A stretch of 64,000 bases of DNA, taken from contig CAYRGJ010000006.1 in assembly GCA_964423835.1 (NCBI GenBank), positions 1-64,000 on the forward strand, written 5' to 3'. This document shows positions 34,455 to 42,981 of the stretch, piece by piece. Source of the DNA: JAFGCL01 sp964423835 (GTDB lineage: Bacteria; Chloroflexota; Dehalococcoidia; UBA2247; RBG-13-53-26). Under the pieces are notes generated by a model. That model was given only the letters and a program-made list of their open reading frames with translations. It was not told the origin of the DNA and made no database searches. The translations under genes and the position numbers were made by a program. Numbering within the stretch: position 1 is the stretch's first letter; every line of letters starts with the position of its first letter.

Positions 34455-34525
34455 GCTCCTTGCCTCCTACTGACTTCGACTATCAATGTGGAATACGCCC
34501 TCTGCCGGCAGGCCGGCGGCCCGCT

Positions 34526-35743
34526 TCAGGTTATCCCCTCTTCCTTCATTCCGGCGATGTCTTCCCACGTGTACCCCAGCTCCAGGAGGACCTCTTCCGT
34601 GTGCTCTCCCAGCTCCGGCGCTTTCGTCCTGGGGCTGGTCTCCATCTTGCTCAGGCTGAAGGGCGAGCCGGGAACCTTCACGTCGCCCAGCACCGGGTGA
34701 TGGAAGTCCGTCACGTATCCGTTGGCCAGGGTCTGTGGGTCAAGAGCCGCTTCGGAGACGGTATTGACCACGTCCCAGGCAAAAAGGGCCTTCTCCTTGA
34801 AGAGCGCCACCCAGTCCTGGCGGGGTTTCCCGGCGAAGACCGCATCCAGGAGCTTTATGAACTCCTTGTTGTTGGTTCTCCTCATATCCGGGGTGGCAAA
34901 CATCCTCTGGACTTCATCATCCGGCAGACCCAGGGTCTCTCGCACATTGTCCCAGAATCTATCATACTGCATGTCGGAGAGTTCTATCCATTTTCCATCG
35001 GCGCACCGGTAGCTGTTGGTGAAGGCGTTCCCGGATCTGAGCCGGGAGTGCCTGGGCTGCTGCCGTCCCCGCCAGAGCGAGGTCTGTATGTTGAGCGCCT
35101 GCAGGTGTATGGCCGACCCCAGCATGGACACGCTGATCTCCTGGCCGATGCCCGTCCGCTCTCTGGCCAGAAGGCCGGCCAGGATAGCGTAGGCGGTCAT
35201 GGTCGCCGACAGCTGGTCTACCACGGCCCCCACTATCTCGTACGGCTCGGTGCTGTCCCTGTCTCCGCAGGACATCATCAGCCCGGAACGCGCCTGCACC
35301 AGGACGTCGAAGGCCCTCTTTTCCGCATCGTCTCCTCTCGAGCCGTAGCCTGACGCCACCACGTATATGATCTGAGGATTGTGCCGGCACAGGGCCTCGT
35401 AGTCGATCCCCAGCCGCTTCCGCAGCCCTTCGCGGTAGTTGGTGTAGAAGACGTCTGACCTCCTGGTCAGCGCGTAGAACACCTCCAGCCCTCTTGGCTT
35501 GGTGATGTCGATGGCCACCCCCCTCTTGTTGCGATTGAAGGTCTCAAAAACCAGGTTCAGATTGTGAGGTAGCATCATCTGGCGATCCCAGAGCCTCTGA
35601 GATCCCCTGGCCGGGTCCCCGACGCCAGGCTGCTCGATCTTCACCACTTCGGCGCCGAGGTCGCCCAGCATGTAGCCGGCGCCCGGCCCATTAATGAACG
35701 AGGCCCACTCCAGTAGCCTTATGCCGTCCAGTGGTCTGCTCAT
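34526..35743 (-). CDS. CoA-transferase, family III (CaiB/BaiF)
   Basis: A 405-residue CaiB/BaiF protein that moves CoA between carboxylic acids. Features: the N-terminal RPLDGIRLLEWASFINGPGAG, the nucleotide-fold block LGDLGAEVVKIEQPG, the catalytic-Asp region (GAVVDQLSATM) and a C-terminal LGEHTEEVLLELGY. The start at 35743 follows GGAGAGGG. The frame runs further upstream into a low-complexity Arg-rich stretch that is only the antisense of a Lys-rich tail and is not credible. It lies 43 bp after the stop of the enoyl-CoA hydratase gene and should be co-transcribed with it. Confidence 0.92.
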   Translation of the reverse strand: MSRPLDGIRLLEWASFINGPGAGYMLGDLGAEVVKIEQPGVGDPARGSQRLWDRQMMLPHNLNLVFETFNRNKRGVAIDITKPRGLEVFYALTRRSDVFYTNYREGLRKRLGIDYEALCRHNPQIIYVVASGYGSRGDDAEKRAFDVLVQARSGLMMSCGDRDSTEPYEIVGAVVDQLSATMTAYAILAGLLARERTGIGQEISVSMLGSAIHLQALNIQTSLWRGRQQPRHSRLRSGNAFTNSYRCADGKWIELSDMQYDRFWDNVRETLGLPDDEVQRMFATPDMRRTNNKEFIKLLDAVFAGKPRQDWVALFKEKALFAWDVVNTVSEAALDPQTLANGYVTDFHHPVLGDVKVPGSPFSLSKMETSPRTKAPELGEHTEEVLLELGYTWEDIAGMKEEGIT

Positions 35744-35786
35744 CCAGCCCTCTCCGCTCTTGTGATACCGGCCTGGGTCAGCGGTG

Positions 35787-36710
35787 CTACTCCTTCTTCT
35801 TCGTCTTCTTCTTCGTCTTGTCGTAGTACTTGGGAGGATGTTTGACGAACCGGTCCTGCATCCCGTGCAGCGAGTCCTTGAGGCCCTGATTCCGCCGCTC
35901 CTTGAAGAAGCTGTACTCATCCTCCTCCCAGCGCAGATTGGTGAACAGGGTGTGCGAGAAGTACGCGGCGCTGACGCTGGCGGTATGCATCCCCATTATG
36001 TTCAGCCAGAGCTCCATGGTGGCCTTGCCGATGGCGATCCCGTCCCTGGGCAGCTTGGCCAGGTCCTCCGCCAGGTCCCAGACCTCTCTCTCCAGCCGGG
36101 CCGCAGGCACCGACATGGTTACCAGGTTCATGTCCGCCGCCTCTTTGCCGGTGAATCTCCGGGCCGTGTAGATCAGGTCCCGGGCCCTTCTCAGCCCCAC
36201 CGACAGGATGAGCGACGGCACGAAGGGATTGGCGCTGCCCACTGTCCCGATTCTCTCCTCAATGAAGCCCAGCTCGGCGTCATCAGCCACGATGGCGAAG
36301 TCACAGAAGTGGAGTATCATGGTCCCGGCGCCCAGGCAATAGCCCTGGGCCACCCCGATGGTGAGCTTGGGGCAGTACAGGATGCGGCACCAGTCCTGCA
36401 TGAATCTCTTGTCGTACTTTAGCCTGATGCGCTCACTGGGGCGGCGCTCGCCCTTGCCGCCGGTCCCGAAGCCGTAGACGAAGCCCGCCTGAGACAGGTC
36501 TTCACCGGCGCAGAAGTGCTTCCCGGCTCCCCTGATGATGATGACCTTGACCTCATCGTCGTCTTCCGCTTCCGTCATGGCCCTCAGCATGTCGCTGAAC
36601 ACACCCTCATTGGTGCCCATCATGTTAAGGACATTCAGTTTCTCCGGCCGGTTGAGCGTGATGGCAGCTACGTTCCCCTTCTTCTCATACAAGACGTACT
36701 GGTACTCCAT
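35787..36710 (-). CDS. Enoyl-CoA hydratase family protein, first gene of the long operon
   Basis: A 307-residue crotonase-fold protein with the oxyanion-hole segments FCAGEDLSQAG and QGYCLGAGTMIL and the acidic stretch AELGFIEERIGTVG. It is longer than a standard hydratase (about 260), with a C-terminal helix extension ending in a Lys-rich tail (KKTKKKTKKKE). GAGGAGG precedes the ATG at 36710; upstream codons in frame cross the operator and are not credible. It is transcribed from the operator-controlled promoter at 36795-36853 and heads a run of 19 same-strand genes. Confidence 0.9.
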   Translation of the reverse strand: MEYQYVLYEKKGNVAAITLNRPEKLNVLNMMGTNEGVFSDMLRAMTEAEDDDEVKVIIIRGAGKHFCAGEDLSQAGFVYGFGTGGKGERRPSERIRLKYDKRFMQDWCRILYCPKLTIGVAQGYCLGAGTMILHFCDFAIVADDAELGFIEERIGTVGSANPFVPSLILSVGLRRARDLIYTARRFTGKEAADMNLVTMSVPAARLEREVWDLAEDLAKLPRDGIAIGKATMELWLNIMGMHTASVSAAYFSHTLFTNLRWEEDEYSFFKERRNQGLKDSLHGMQDRFVKHPPKYYDKTKKKTKKKE

Positions 36711-36794
36711 CCGACCTCCTCTTCTTGAATCCGGCTCCCGCTTCTTGAATCCGGCTTCCCCCGGAGAGGCCCCGCCATGGGGCCGCCATGTTAT

Positions 36795-36853
36795 GAGTAT
36801 ACGATGATCGAACTGTAATTCCGAATCATAGCACGGCATTTGCCCGGCGTCAA
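36795..36853 (-). promoter_or_regulatory. Operator site 2 and promoter of the long minus-strand operon
   Basis: On the minus strand TTGACG (36853-36848) and TATGAT (36830-36825) are 17 bp apart. The 18-bp element lies at 36812-36795, beginning 12 bases past the -10. One arm is imperfect (GAGTAT-ACG-ATGATC), so binding may be weaker here than at the perfect sites. Confidence 0.82.
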
Positions 36854-36905
36854 CTGCCGGCCGCCCGGCCGATTTGGCGGTCTACGGTGACAGCGCGAGG
36901 GGCCA

Positions 36906-37463
36906 CTAGCCTGCTCCAAGCTGCACATCATCCTGGGCCGAGTCCCGGTCCGGCCCCCCCCAGCCATACGGAGCCGAAAGGCCGCTCTTTAGCTCCTCGA
37001 TGGCCTTCTTCAGCAGTTTCTCCAGCGCCGCCTCCACCGTCTCGCTCTCTTTCGGGGTGAGCTGTGACAGGATTCTGGCCACGGCCCCCGCTTCCTTCTG
37101 CCGCTGGAAAGCCCTTTCGCCCTTCTCGGTCAGCAGGATGCGGGATACGTTCCTCCGTTTGGAGTCTCTCTTGCGGCGCACCAGGCCTTGCTTCTCCATG
37201 CGATCCAGCAGGTCCGACACCGTGTGCGGCCTCCGGAAGAGCAGCCTGGCCAGATCGGCCGGCGTTGGGGGCTCCCTGGAGATCTTCACCCAGTACAGCA
37301 CCGCGGCCTGGATCATGGTGAGGCCCAGGGCCCTCATCTCCGCCTCCGCGACCCTGATCACCACCCAGTACGCCTGGTTGAATGTGTTCCAGAAGGGTCC
37401 GTACCCCTGACCGGCGGCAATCGACTCAACATCTCCCGCTACCTTCTTCTTGGATGCTCTCAA
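36906..37463 (-). CDS. MarR-family transcription regulator, likely owner of the six-site regulon
   Basis: A 185-residue winged-helix protein. Helices at LTMIQAAVLYWVK and TPADLARLLFRRPHTVSDLLDRMEK (recognition helix) are followed by the wing around RKRDSKRRNVSRILLTEKG and C-terminal dimerisation helices. MarR proteins are usually repressors released by small ligands such as aromatic acids or acyl-CoA. The start is a TTG at 37463, set by AGGAGG 6 bases upstream. Its promoter carries a perfect copy of the 18-bp element, so it should repress itself. It is the only one-component regulator in the window, and all six sites are best explained by it. Confidence 0.92.
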   Translation of the reverse strand: MRASKKKVAGDVESIAAGQGYGPFWNTFNQAYWVVIRVAEAEMRALGLTMIQAAVLYWVKISREPPTPADLARLLFRRPHTVSDLLDRMEKQGLVRRKRDSKRRNVSRILLTEKGERAFQRQKEAGAVARILSQLTPKESETVEAALEKLLKKAIEELKSGLSAPYGWGGPDRDSAQDDVQLGAG

Positions 37464-37515
37464 ACCTGCCTCCTCTCACGCGCCGCGGCGGCGCGCTGGC
37501 AGCGCCCGGTATCAG

Positions 37516-37575
37516 GAGTATACGATACTCGAACTATGCCTTCCAAATGCTACCACGGTCATTTCGGCGAGTCAA
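37516..37575 (-). promoter_or_regulatory. Operator site 3 and promoter of the MarR gene
   Basis: On the minus strand TTGACT (37575-37570) and TAGCAT (37552-37547) are 17 bp apart. A perfect element (37533-37516) begins 13 bases past the -10, overlapping the start of the transcript. Confidence 0.85.
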
Positions 37576-37607
37576 TATGGCGTGCTTGTTCACCATGAAC
37601 GGCGCAC

Positions 37608-37665
37608 TTGACAGTGCAGAACCGGAGTAATATGATGCGCAGTACACTTCGAGTTTCGTATACTC
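37608..37665 (+). promoter_or_regulatory. Operator site 4 and promoter of the mutase operon
   Basis: TTGACA (37608-37613) and TATGAT (37631-37636) are 17 bp apart, nearly consensus. The element (37648-37665, one mismatch, GAGTAT-ACG-AAACTC on the minus strand) begins 11 bases past the -10. This promoter faces away from the MarR promoter in the same gap. Confidence 0.87.
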
Positions 37666-37743
37666 ACAAGACCTGTGCCCTTTGCCAAGTCCGCGTGACC
37701 ATCGTATTTTTGCCATGCTCACGGAGCTGGCCAAGGAGGTTAG

Positions 37744-39351
37744 ATGGCCTACAAAAGCGATGGGCAGGTACAGTCGCCATCAGGGATTCCCATCAAGGAC
37801 ATTTACACCCCGGAGGACGTCAAGAGCATCAACTATGAGAAGGACATCGGCTCGCCCGGGCAACCCCCCTACACCAGGGGAGTCTACGCCAGCATGTACC
37901 GGGGGCAGCTGTGGACCATCCGGCGCCTGACGGGGTACGACAGCCCGGAGGCCACCAACGCCCGCTACAAGGAAGAGTACGCCCTGGGCCAGACGGGCTT
38001 CTCCATCGCTCCGGATATCTCCACGGCCTCCGGAATGGACCCGGACGACCCCCGGGTCGAGCACGACATCGGCCACGCCGGGGTCCCCATCTATTCCATC
38101 GAGGACATGGAGGCAGTGTTCAAGGACCTGCCCATAGAGAAGTGCTCCACCTACCTGGCCGATCGCGTCTCCGGCCTGCTCACCCCGGCCTACTTCGCCA
38201 TGGCCCAGAGGCGCGGGATACCTCTGGAGAGGTTGAGAGGGACCACGGCCTATGACATGCTCACCTGGAGCTCGATGGAGTGCGCCAACCAGCCGCCGCC
38301 GGAAGCCTATCTCCGGCTGGAGGTGGACCTGATAGAGTGGTGTGCCCAGCATGCACCGCGCTGGTACCCCATATGCATGAACTCCTACAACCCCAGGGAT
38401 AACGGCATCAGCGCCATCCAGGAGCTGGGCATGCTCATGGCCGACGCCATCCAGATCTGCGAAGAAGGGAAGCGCCGCGCCCGGGTCCCCATGGACACGT
38501 TCTGCAAGAGGTTCGCCTTCAACATGGCGGCGCACAATGACCTGTTCGAGGAGGCCTGCAAGCTGCGGGCGGCGCGGCGCATGCTGCGCAAGATCATCAA
38601 TGAGAGGTACGGGGTCCAGGACCCATCGTGCGGGCAGTTCCGGGTGCACGTCCAGACCTCCGGCTCCACGCACACTCACCAGGAGCCGCTCAACAACGTC
38701 ATCCGCATTGCCTACCAGACTCTGGCGGCGGTGCTGGGCGGGGCCCAGTCCATACATGCCAATGGCTACGACGAGGCGGTATGCCTGCCCACGGAGCAGG
38801 CCATGCTGCTGGCCATCCGGACGGAGCAGATCGTCGGCCTGGAGACGGGCGTGACAAACACCATAGACCCGCTGGGCGGCTCGTACTACGTGGAGTCTCT
38901 CACCAACCAGATCGAGGAAAGGGCCTGGGAGTACGTCAAGAAGATCGAGGACCAGGGCGGCCTCATGAAGGCCATTTCCAATGGCTGGATCCACCGCGAG
39001 TACAAGCAAGCCATAGTGGACTACGACGGCAAGCTGAAATCGGGCGATATCACCATCGTCGGCGTCAACAAGTTCCGCCTCGATCCGGACAAGGTCCCCT
39101 ACAAGGTGCCCATCTTCAAGTCCGACCGCAGCTCCGTCGAGGTCCTCAAGAAGAGGATCAAGAAGCTCCGGGAGACCCGGGACAAGGCCCGACATGCCGC
39201 GGCCATCAAGAGCTTCGAAGAGGTTCTCCGCACCGACGCCAACTCCTTCCCGGCCAGCCAGGAGGCGGTGGCCGCCCATGCCACCCCGGGGGAGATGGCC
39301 GATGTGGTCATGAAGGTCTACGGCAAGTGGACCTACCCTATAGGTGTCTAA
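37744..39351 (+). CDS. Acyl-CoA mutase, methylmalonyl-CoA mutase large-subunit family
   Basis: A 535-residue TIM-barrel catalytic part of a B12-dependent acyl-CoA mutase. Family markers are PYTRGVYASMYRGQLWTIR, HVQTSGSTHTHQEP, VLGGAQSIHANGYDEA and DPLGGSYYVE. It lacks the cobalamin-binding domain, and no small subunit is in the window, so it needs a partner encoded elsewhere. Counted against the Propionibacterium enzyme, Tyr89 is Leu62, Arg207 is Glu179, Tyr243 is kept as Tyr215 and His244 is Asn216. These changes argue against methylmalonyl-CoA as substrate. AAGGAGG precedes the ATG. The next gene, 78 bp downstream, is a CoA-transferase. Confidence 0.93.
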   Translation: MAYKSDGQVQSPSGIPIKDIYTPEDVKSINYEKDIGSPGQPPYTRGVYASMYRGQLWTIRRLTGYDSPEATNARYKEEYALGQTGFSIAPDISTASGMDPDDPRVEHDIGHAGVPIYSIEDMEAVFKDLPIEKCSTYLADRVSGLLTPAYFAMAQRRGIPLERLRGTTAYDMLTWSSMECANQPPPEAYLRLEVDLIEWCAQHAPRWYPICMNSYNPRDNGISAIQELGMLMADAIQICEEGKRRARVPMDTFCKRFAFNMAAHNDLFEEACKLRAARRMLRKIINERYGVQDPSCGQFRVHVQTSGSTHTHQEPLNNVIRIAYQTLAAVLGGAQSIHANGYDEAVCLPTEQAMLLAIRTEQIVGLETGVTNTIDPLGGSYYVESLTNQIEERAWEYVKKIEDQGGLMKAISNGWIHREYKQAIVDYDGKLKSGDITIVGVNKFRLDPDKVPYKVPIFKSDRSSVEVLKKRIKKLRETRDKARHAAAIKSFEEVLRTDANSFPASQEAVAAHATPGEMADVVMKVYGKWTYPIGV

Positions 39352-39429
39352 GGAGAGCGCCCGGAGGCAAGTCTGCGGTGGCAGCGGGCCGGTGGCGAGG
39401 GTCACTAAGTAACGGAACGGAGCTGAGAG

Positions 39430-40620
39430 TTGGAGAAGGCGATATCAGGCATCAGGGTCCTTGATTTCTCACGGTGGTTTGCCGGGCCTTATGCAGCCAC
39501 GCTGCTGGCGGCCATGGGCGCCGAAGTGATCAGGGTGGAAAGGCCTGCCGGCGAGGAAGAGAGGAACTTCGGGCCTTTCGCTCCCAACGGTCAGGCCATG
39601 CTGGCCCTGGTGACTCTGCAGAACCGGAAAGGCATTACGTTGGACCCCATGTGTGGTCAGGGCCGGGGGATCATGGAAAGGCTGGTGCGGAAGAGCGACG
39701 TGGTGCTGCACAGCTACGTCAGCGGCTCGCCGGAAGAAAGCCTTTTGAGCTACGGGTCCCTGGTGAAGCTGAATCCGGCCATCATCGTGGCCAAGGTCTC
39801 TGGCTTCGGCTCCACCGGGCCGTACGCCCAGCGGCCGTGCTTCGATACCATTGCCCAGGCGCTCTCGGGGTCCATGAGCTACACCGGGTTCCCCGAGACC
39901 GCCCCCACCAGGTCGGGCTCCGCCTGGGTGGACTTCAGCACTGGCTCTCATGCCGCCCTGGGCATCATGTTTGCTCTCTACGAGCGGCAGAGGACAGGCA
40001 CAGGGCAGTTCATCGACGTTGCCCTGCTGGACGTGGCCGTGTCCTGCGTGGCCGGGCTCGCGGTGGCGGCGGAGTACAAGGTGGCGGGCATAGTCCGCGG
40101 CCGGCAGGGGAACTACAGCTACTACAACTACACCAACTGCGTCAGGGCCAGGGACGGGTGGGTCATGATCGGCATCACCGGGACGGCCATCTGGAGGCGG
40201 TTCCTGCGGGCAGTCGGGAGAGAGGAACTGAAGGAAGACCCCCGGTTTCAGAGCGACAGGCTCCGCTACGACAACCGCCTGGCCATTCAGGCGATCGTGG
40301 AGGAGTGGCTCAAAGACAGGCCGGTGGATGAGGTGATCAGGCTTCTGGAAAAGGCCCGGGTGCCCTGCTCCAAGGTGAACAGCATCGCCGAGATGGTAGA
40401 AGACCCGCAGGTCAGGGCCAGGGACATGCTGATCGACATGGAGTACCCCGGCATCGGCAGGGTGCCGCTGCCCGGCGTGCCCATAAAGATGTCCCGGACT
40501 CCGGGGACGATCGACATGCCCGCGCCCCAGGTGGGGGAGCACAACGCTGAGGTCTATGGCCGGCTCCTGGGCCTGACGAAGGAGGACCTGGCCGGGCTGA
40601 AGGCGGAAGGGGTTATCTGA
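39430..40620 (+). CDS. CoA-transferase, family III (CaiB/BaiF)
   Basis: A 396-residue CaiB/BaiF CoA-transferase. Features: GIRVLDFSRWFAGPYAATLLAAMGAEVIRVERP, in which the first part is the CoA-binding start, the catalytic Asp in SAWVDFSTGSHAALG, and the closing APQVGEHNAEVYG. The start is a TTG at 39430 with GGAG 7 bases upstream. It lies downstream of the mutase and should share its promoter, so it probably activates or releases the mutase substrate or product. Its 3' end overlaps that of the convergent acyl-CoA synthetase gene by 8 bp. Confidence 0.92.
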   Translation: MEKAISGIRVLDFSRWFAGPYAATLLAAMGAEVIRVERPAGEEERNFGPFAPNGQAMLALVTLQNRKGITLDPMCGQGRGIMERLVRKSDVVLHSYVSGSPEESLLSYGSLVKLNPAIIVAKVSGFGSTGPYAQRPCFDTIAQALSGSMSYTGFPETAPTRSGSAWVDFSTGSHAALGIMFALYERQRTGTGQFIDVALLDVAVSCVAGLAVAAEYKVAGIVRGRQGNYSYYNYTNCVRARDGWVMIGITGTAIWRRFLRAVGREELKEDPRFQSDRLRYDNRLAIQAIVEEWLKDRPVDEVIRLLEKARVPCSKVNSIAEMVEDPQVRARDMLIDMEYPGIGRVPLPGVPIKMSRTPGTIDMPAPQVGEHNAEVYGRLLGLTKEDLAGLKAEGVI

Positions 40621-42067
40621 GGGGCGGCGGTCCGCTGTTCCGGGTGTGGTACTGCCTCACGCCGGCCACAGCTTTGGCCGCCCGCGCCATGGACGGATAG
40701 ACCGGTATGCCCGCCTCGGACAGCCGGCCCTCCAACTCCAGGCGGTCCGTCTCCAGGCAGCCCGGCGGGGATACCACAATCACCGGTTTGCCGGCCGCCC
40801 GGCTGTCCTTCAGGATCACGCTGCCGGCTGAATCCGCGGTTTCCCGGCCCATAAGGTCCAGCAGGGCGTCGACATCCTGGTATACCACGATCAAATCCAG
40901 GCGCCGGTCCGTGGCGGCGAGGTCCATCGCCCGCTGGAAGGCCCGCAGGACGCTGGGGCCAGGATTCGCTCCCGGCTTGCCGCCCGGCTCGACGGGGCAC
41001 CGGCCGGGTGACGGCCGCCCCTTCCGGCCTGTACCGGCCGAGAAGACTGAGACCTCGATCCCGAAGAGGCGGCACTCATCCTCCGCCAGCCGGGCCTCGC
41101 TCTCTGCGTCGCCAGTCAACCCGCAGATGAGCCCGAGGCGGGCCTTCCGGATGGGGGCAGCCCTCTGGAGGAGCAGGAGAACGTCGGCCATCTCGTCCAG
41201 GCCCCGGACTTCGAGCGCGCCGGCCTGCTTCAGCGCCGCCGTCCAGACGGCCGCGGAGGTCCTCATGGCCCCGGTGTGAGAGCCGGCCGCCTTGGCGCCG
41301 GCTTCGGTGGCGCCTCCCTTCCAGACCACCACGGGCTTCCTGGCGGACGTGGCCCGCATCACCTGAAGCAATCGCCGGGTGTCCCGCGGTCCTTCCAGGT
41401 AGAGACCGATGGGGCCGGTCTTGGGATCGACGGCCATGTACTCCAGGAAGTCGGCGCTCCCCAGGTCGCAGCAATTGCCAATGCTGGCGATCTTGCTGAA
41501 GCCGATGCCCCGGGTCAGGCCCATCACCAAGAGCTTCTGGGCATGCCCGCCGCTCTGGGATATGAAGCCCACGGACCCGGGCCGGCCCACCACACTGGAG
41601 GCCCCGTAGGGCGTTTTGTGCTCGGGGCAGGACAGGCCAATGCAGTTGGGCCCGATGATCCGGAATCCCCCCTTTCCAGCCCTCCGGGCCATCTCCTCTT
41701 CAACCTGAATCCATTCCGGCTCGCCGGTTTCCCGGAACCCGGCGGTGAAGAAGTGCACTCCGCGCACCCTCTTGGCGGCGCAGTCATCCAGAAGATCCAT
41801 AACAAAGGCCCGGGGGATGCAGGAGATAACCAGGTCCACCGGGCCCGGGATGGCCTGCAGATTGGGGTATATCCTGGCTCCCAGGAGCTCGCCGCCGGCG
41901 GGGTTGACGGGATAGACCCGGCCCTCGAAACTGGACTCCATCAGGGCCTTGACCCAGAGCGAGCCCATCTTTGCGCTATCCCGGGAGACGCCGACCACGG
42001 CGATGGAACGGGGATAGAAGATGTGCTCGAATTCCTTGAGCCTGCTCTCAGGCAACTGGTACTGCAA
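40613..42067 (-). CDS. Acyl-CoA synthetase (NDP-forming) alpha-type protein
   Basis: A 484-residue paralogue of the protein at 7142-8581. The CoA-binding domain begins FYPRSIAVVGVSRDSAKMGS; VHFFTAGFRETG and IIGPNCIGLSCPEHKTPYG follow, and the likely phospho-His is in AAGSHTGAM. The ATP-grasp beta part is absent. Such proteins link an acyl-CoA to ATP formation, or the reverse, with a beta partner. The start is a TTG at 42067, set by GAGGGA 9 bases upstream (a stop lies just upstream in frame). It has its own promoter (42105-42134) without the 18-bp element. Confidence 0.85.
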   Translation of the reverse strand: MQYQLPESRLKEFEHIFYPRSIAVVGVSRDSAKMGSLWVKALMESSFEGRVYPVNPAGGELLGARIYPNLQAIPGPVDLVISCIPRAFVMDLLDDCAAKRVRGVHFFTAGFRETGEPEWIQVEEEMARRAGKGGFRIIGPNCIGLSCPEHKTPYGASSVVGRPGSVGFISQSGGHAQKLLVMGLTRGIGFSKIASIGNCCDLGSADFLEYMAVDPKTGPIGLYLEGPRDTRRLLQVMRATSARKPVVVWKGGATEAGAKAAGSHTGAMRTSAAVWTAALKQAGALEVRGLDEMADVLLLLQRAAPIRKARLGLICGLTGDAESEARLAEDECRLFGIEVSVFSAGTGRKGRPSPGRCPVEPGGKPGANPGPSVLRAFQRAMDLAATDRRLDLIVVYQDVDALLDLMGRETADSAGSVILKDSRAAGKPVIVVSPPGCLETDRLELEGRLSEAGIPVYPSMARAAKAVAGVRQYHTRNSGPPPLR

Positions 42068-42104
42068 TCGTCATGTCCCTCGAAATTGACCGGCCCTGGC
42101 CACC

Positions 42105-42134
42105 AGTATAGTCAGGGGATGCCCTCGATGGCAA
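42105..42134 (-). promoter_or_regulatory. Promoter of the acyl-CoA synthetase-like gene
   Basis: TTGCCA (42134-42129) and TATACT (42110-42105) on the minus strand are 18 bp apart. The leader to the TTG start would be about 32 nt. Confidence 0.55.
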
Positions 42135-42243
42135 AGGCGGCGCGGTCCGGGTATCGCCCGGCTATCACTTCACGTAGGCTGCCTGGGCCTGCTTGACACA
42201 GGCCTATTATTAGTGAGACGGAGTCTGGACTTGGAGGCGCGTG

Positions 42244-42927
42244 ATGGCGACAGAGAGGGTTTTCACCGACGAAGAGCTGCAGGAGATGGGCCGGCGCACT
42301 GTTGACCTCATCCGGGATGCCATCGATGAGGGCGACCTGGAGCGGGCGAAGAAGCTGGCCGGCCGCATGCAGCACGAGTTCTCCCTGATGCACGACATGT
42401 ACGTTGACTGGGTGGCCGGGCTTATGGACTACATCTACCGGAGCTGCGGCGAGGAGGCTCTCTGCCAGGCGCTGAGGAAGGCCATTGGCGGCCAGCAGGG
42501 GCCCCTGGCCGACGTCAGGGGCGTCGATTTTAAGAAGCGGGTGCAGACCACTGCCACCTTCATGAGGGGACATCTGGAGCGGATGAAGGTGGAGGAGGAT
42601 GACGAGAAGGTGAGCATCACCATGCTGCCGTGCGGCAGCGGACAGCGGCTCTGCCAGAAAGGCGCATACGGCCCCCCCCGCAACTTGGCCAGGGTGGCCG
42701 GGCCGCACCCCATAACCTGGGGCCTGTCCGGCTTCCCCATCTACTGCACCCACGAGCCGGTGCTGGAGATGCTGGCCATCGAGCAGTTGGGCTACCCCCT
42801 GGCGGCGGGCTTCCCGGCCAGAGAGATAGCCGGCGAGTCCTGCACCCTGTGCATCTACAAGAGGGTAGAGGACACGCCGGAGGAGGTCTACAGCAGGCTG
42901 GGAAAGCGAAAGCCCCAGAGAGAATAG
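42244..42927 (+). CDS. Cys-rich protein of unknown function
   Basis: A 227-residue soluble protein. The N-terminal 80 residues are helical (DEELQEMGRRTVDLIRDAI, HDMYVDWVAGLMDYI). The rest carries paired Cys: SCGEEALC, LPCGSGQRLC, IYCTHEP and ESCTLCIY. The spacing could hold an iron-sulfur or zinc site, and it keeps to the end of the protein. GGAGG lies 6 bases before the ATG at 42244. It is convergent with the orphan acetyl-CoA synthase gene (54 bp apart). I do not recognise the family. The overall plan is like that of the Cys protein at 32465, but the two cannot be aligned with confidence. Confidence 0.65.
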   Translation: MATERVFTDEELQEMGRRTVDLIRDAIDEGDLERAKKLAGRMQHEFSLMHDMYVDWVAGLMDYIYRSCGEEALCQALRKAIGGQQGPLADVRGVDFKKRVQTTATFMRGHLERMKVEEDDEKVSITMLPCGSGQRLCQKGAYGPPRNLARVAGPHPITWGLSGFPIYCTHEPVLEMLAIEQLGYPLAAGFPAREIAGESCTLCIYKRVEDTPEEVYSRLGKRKPQRE

Positions 42928-42981
42928 CCGGGGCTGGCTCCGGTCTGCCGGGCTCGTCGGGGTCTGCCGGGCCCCGAACGG

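Noticed and set aside
35744..35920. The N-terminal extension of the CaiB-type protein, with a long Arg run.
   Set aside because: The Arg run is the other-frame reading of the Lys-rich tail of the upstream hydratase; a good ribosome-binding site supports the start at 35743.
37744..39351. Calling the mutase methylmalonyl-CoA mutase (mutA).
   Set aside because: The substrate-binding Arg and the active-site His are replaced, so the family name is kept but not the specific gene name.
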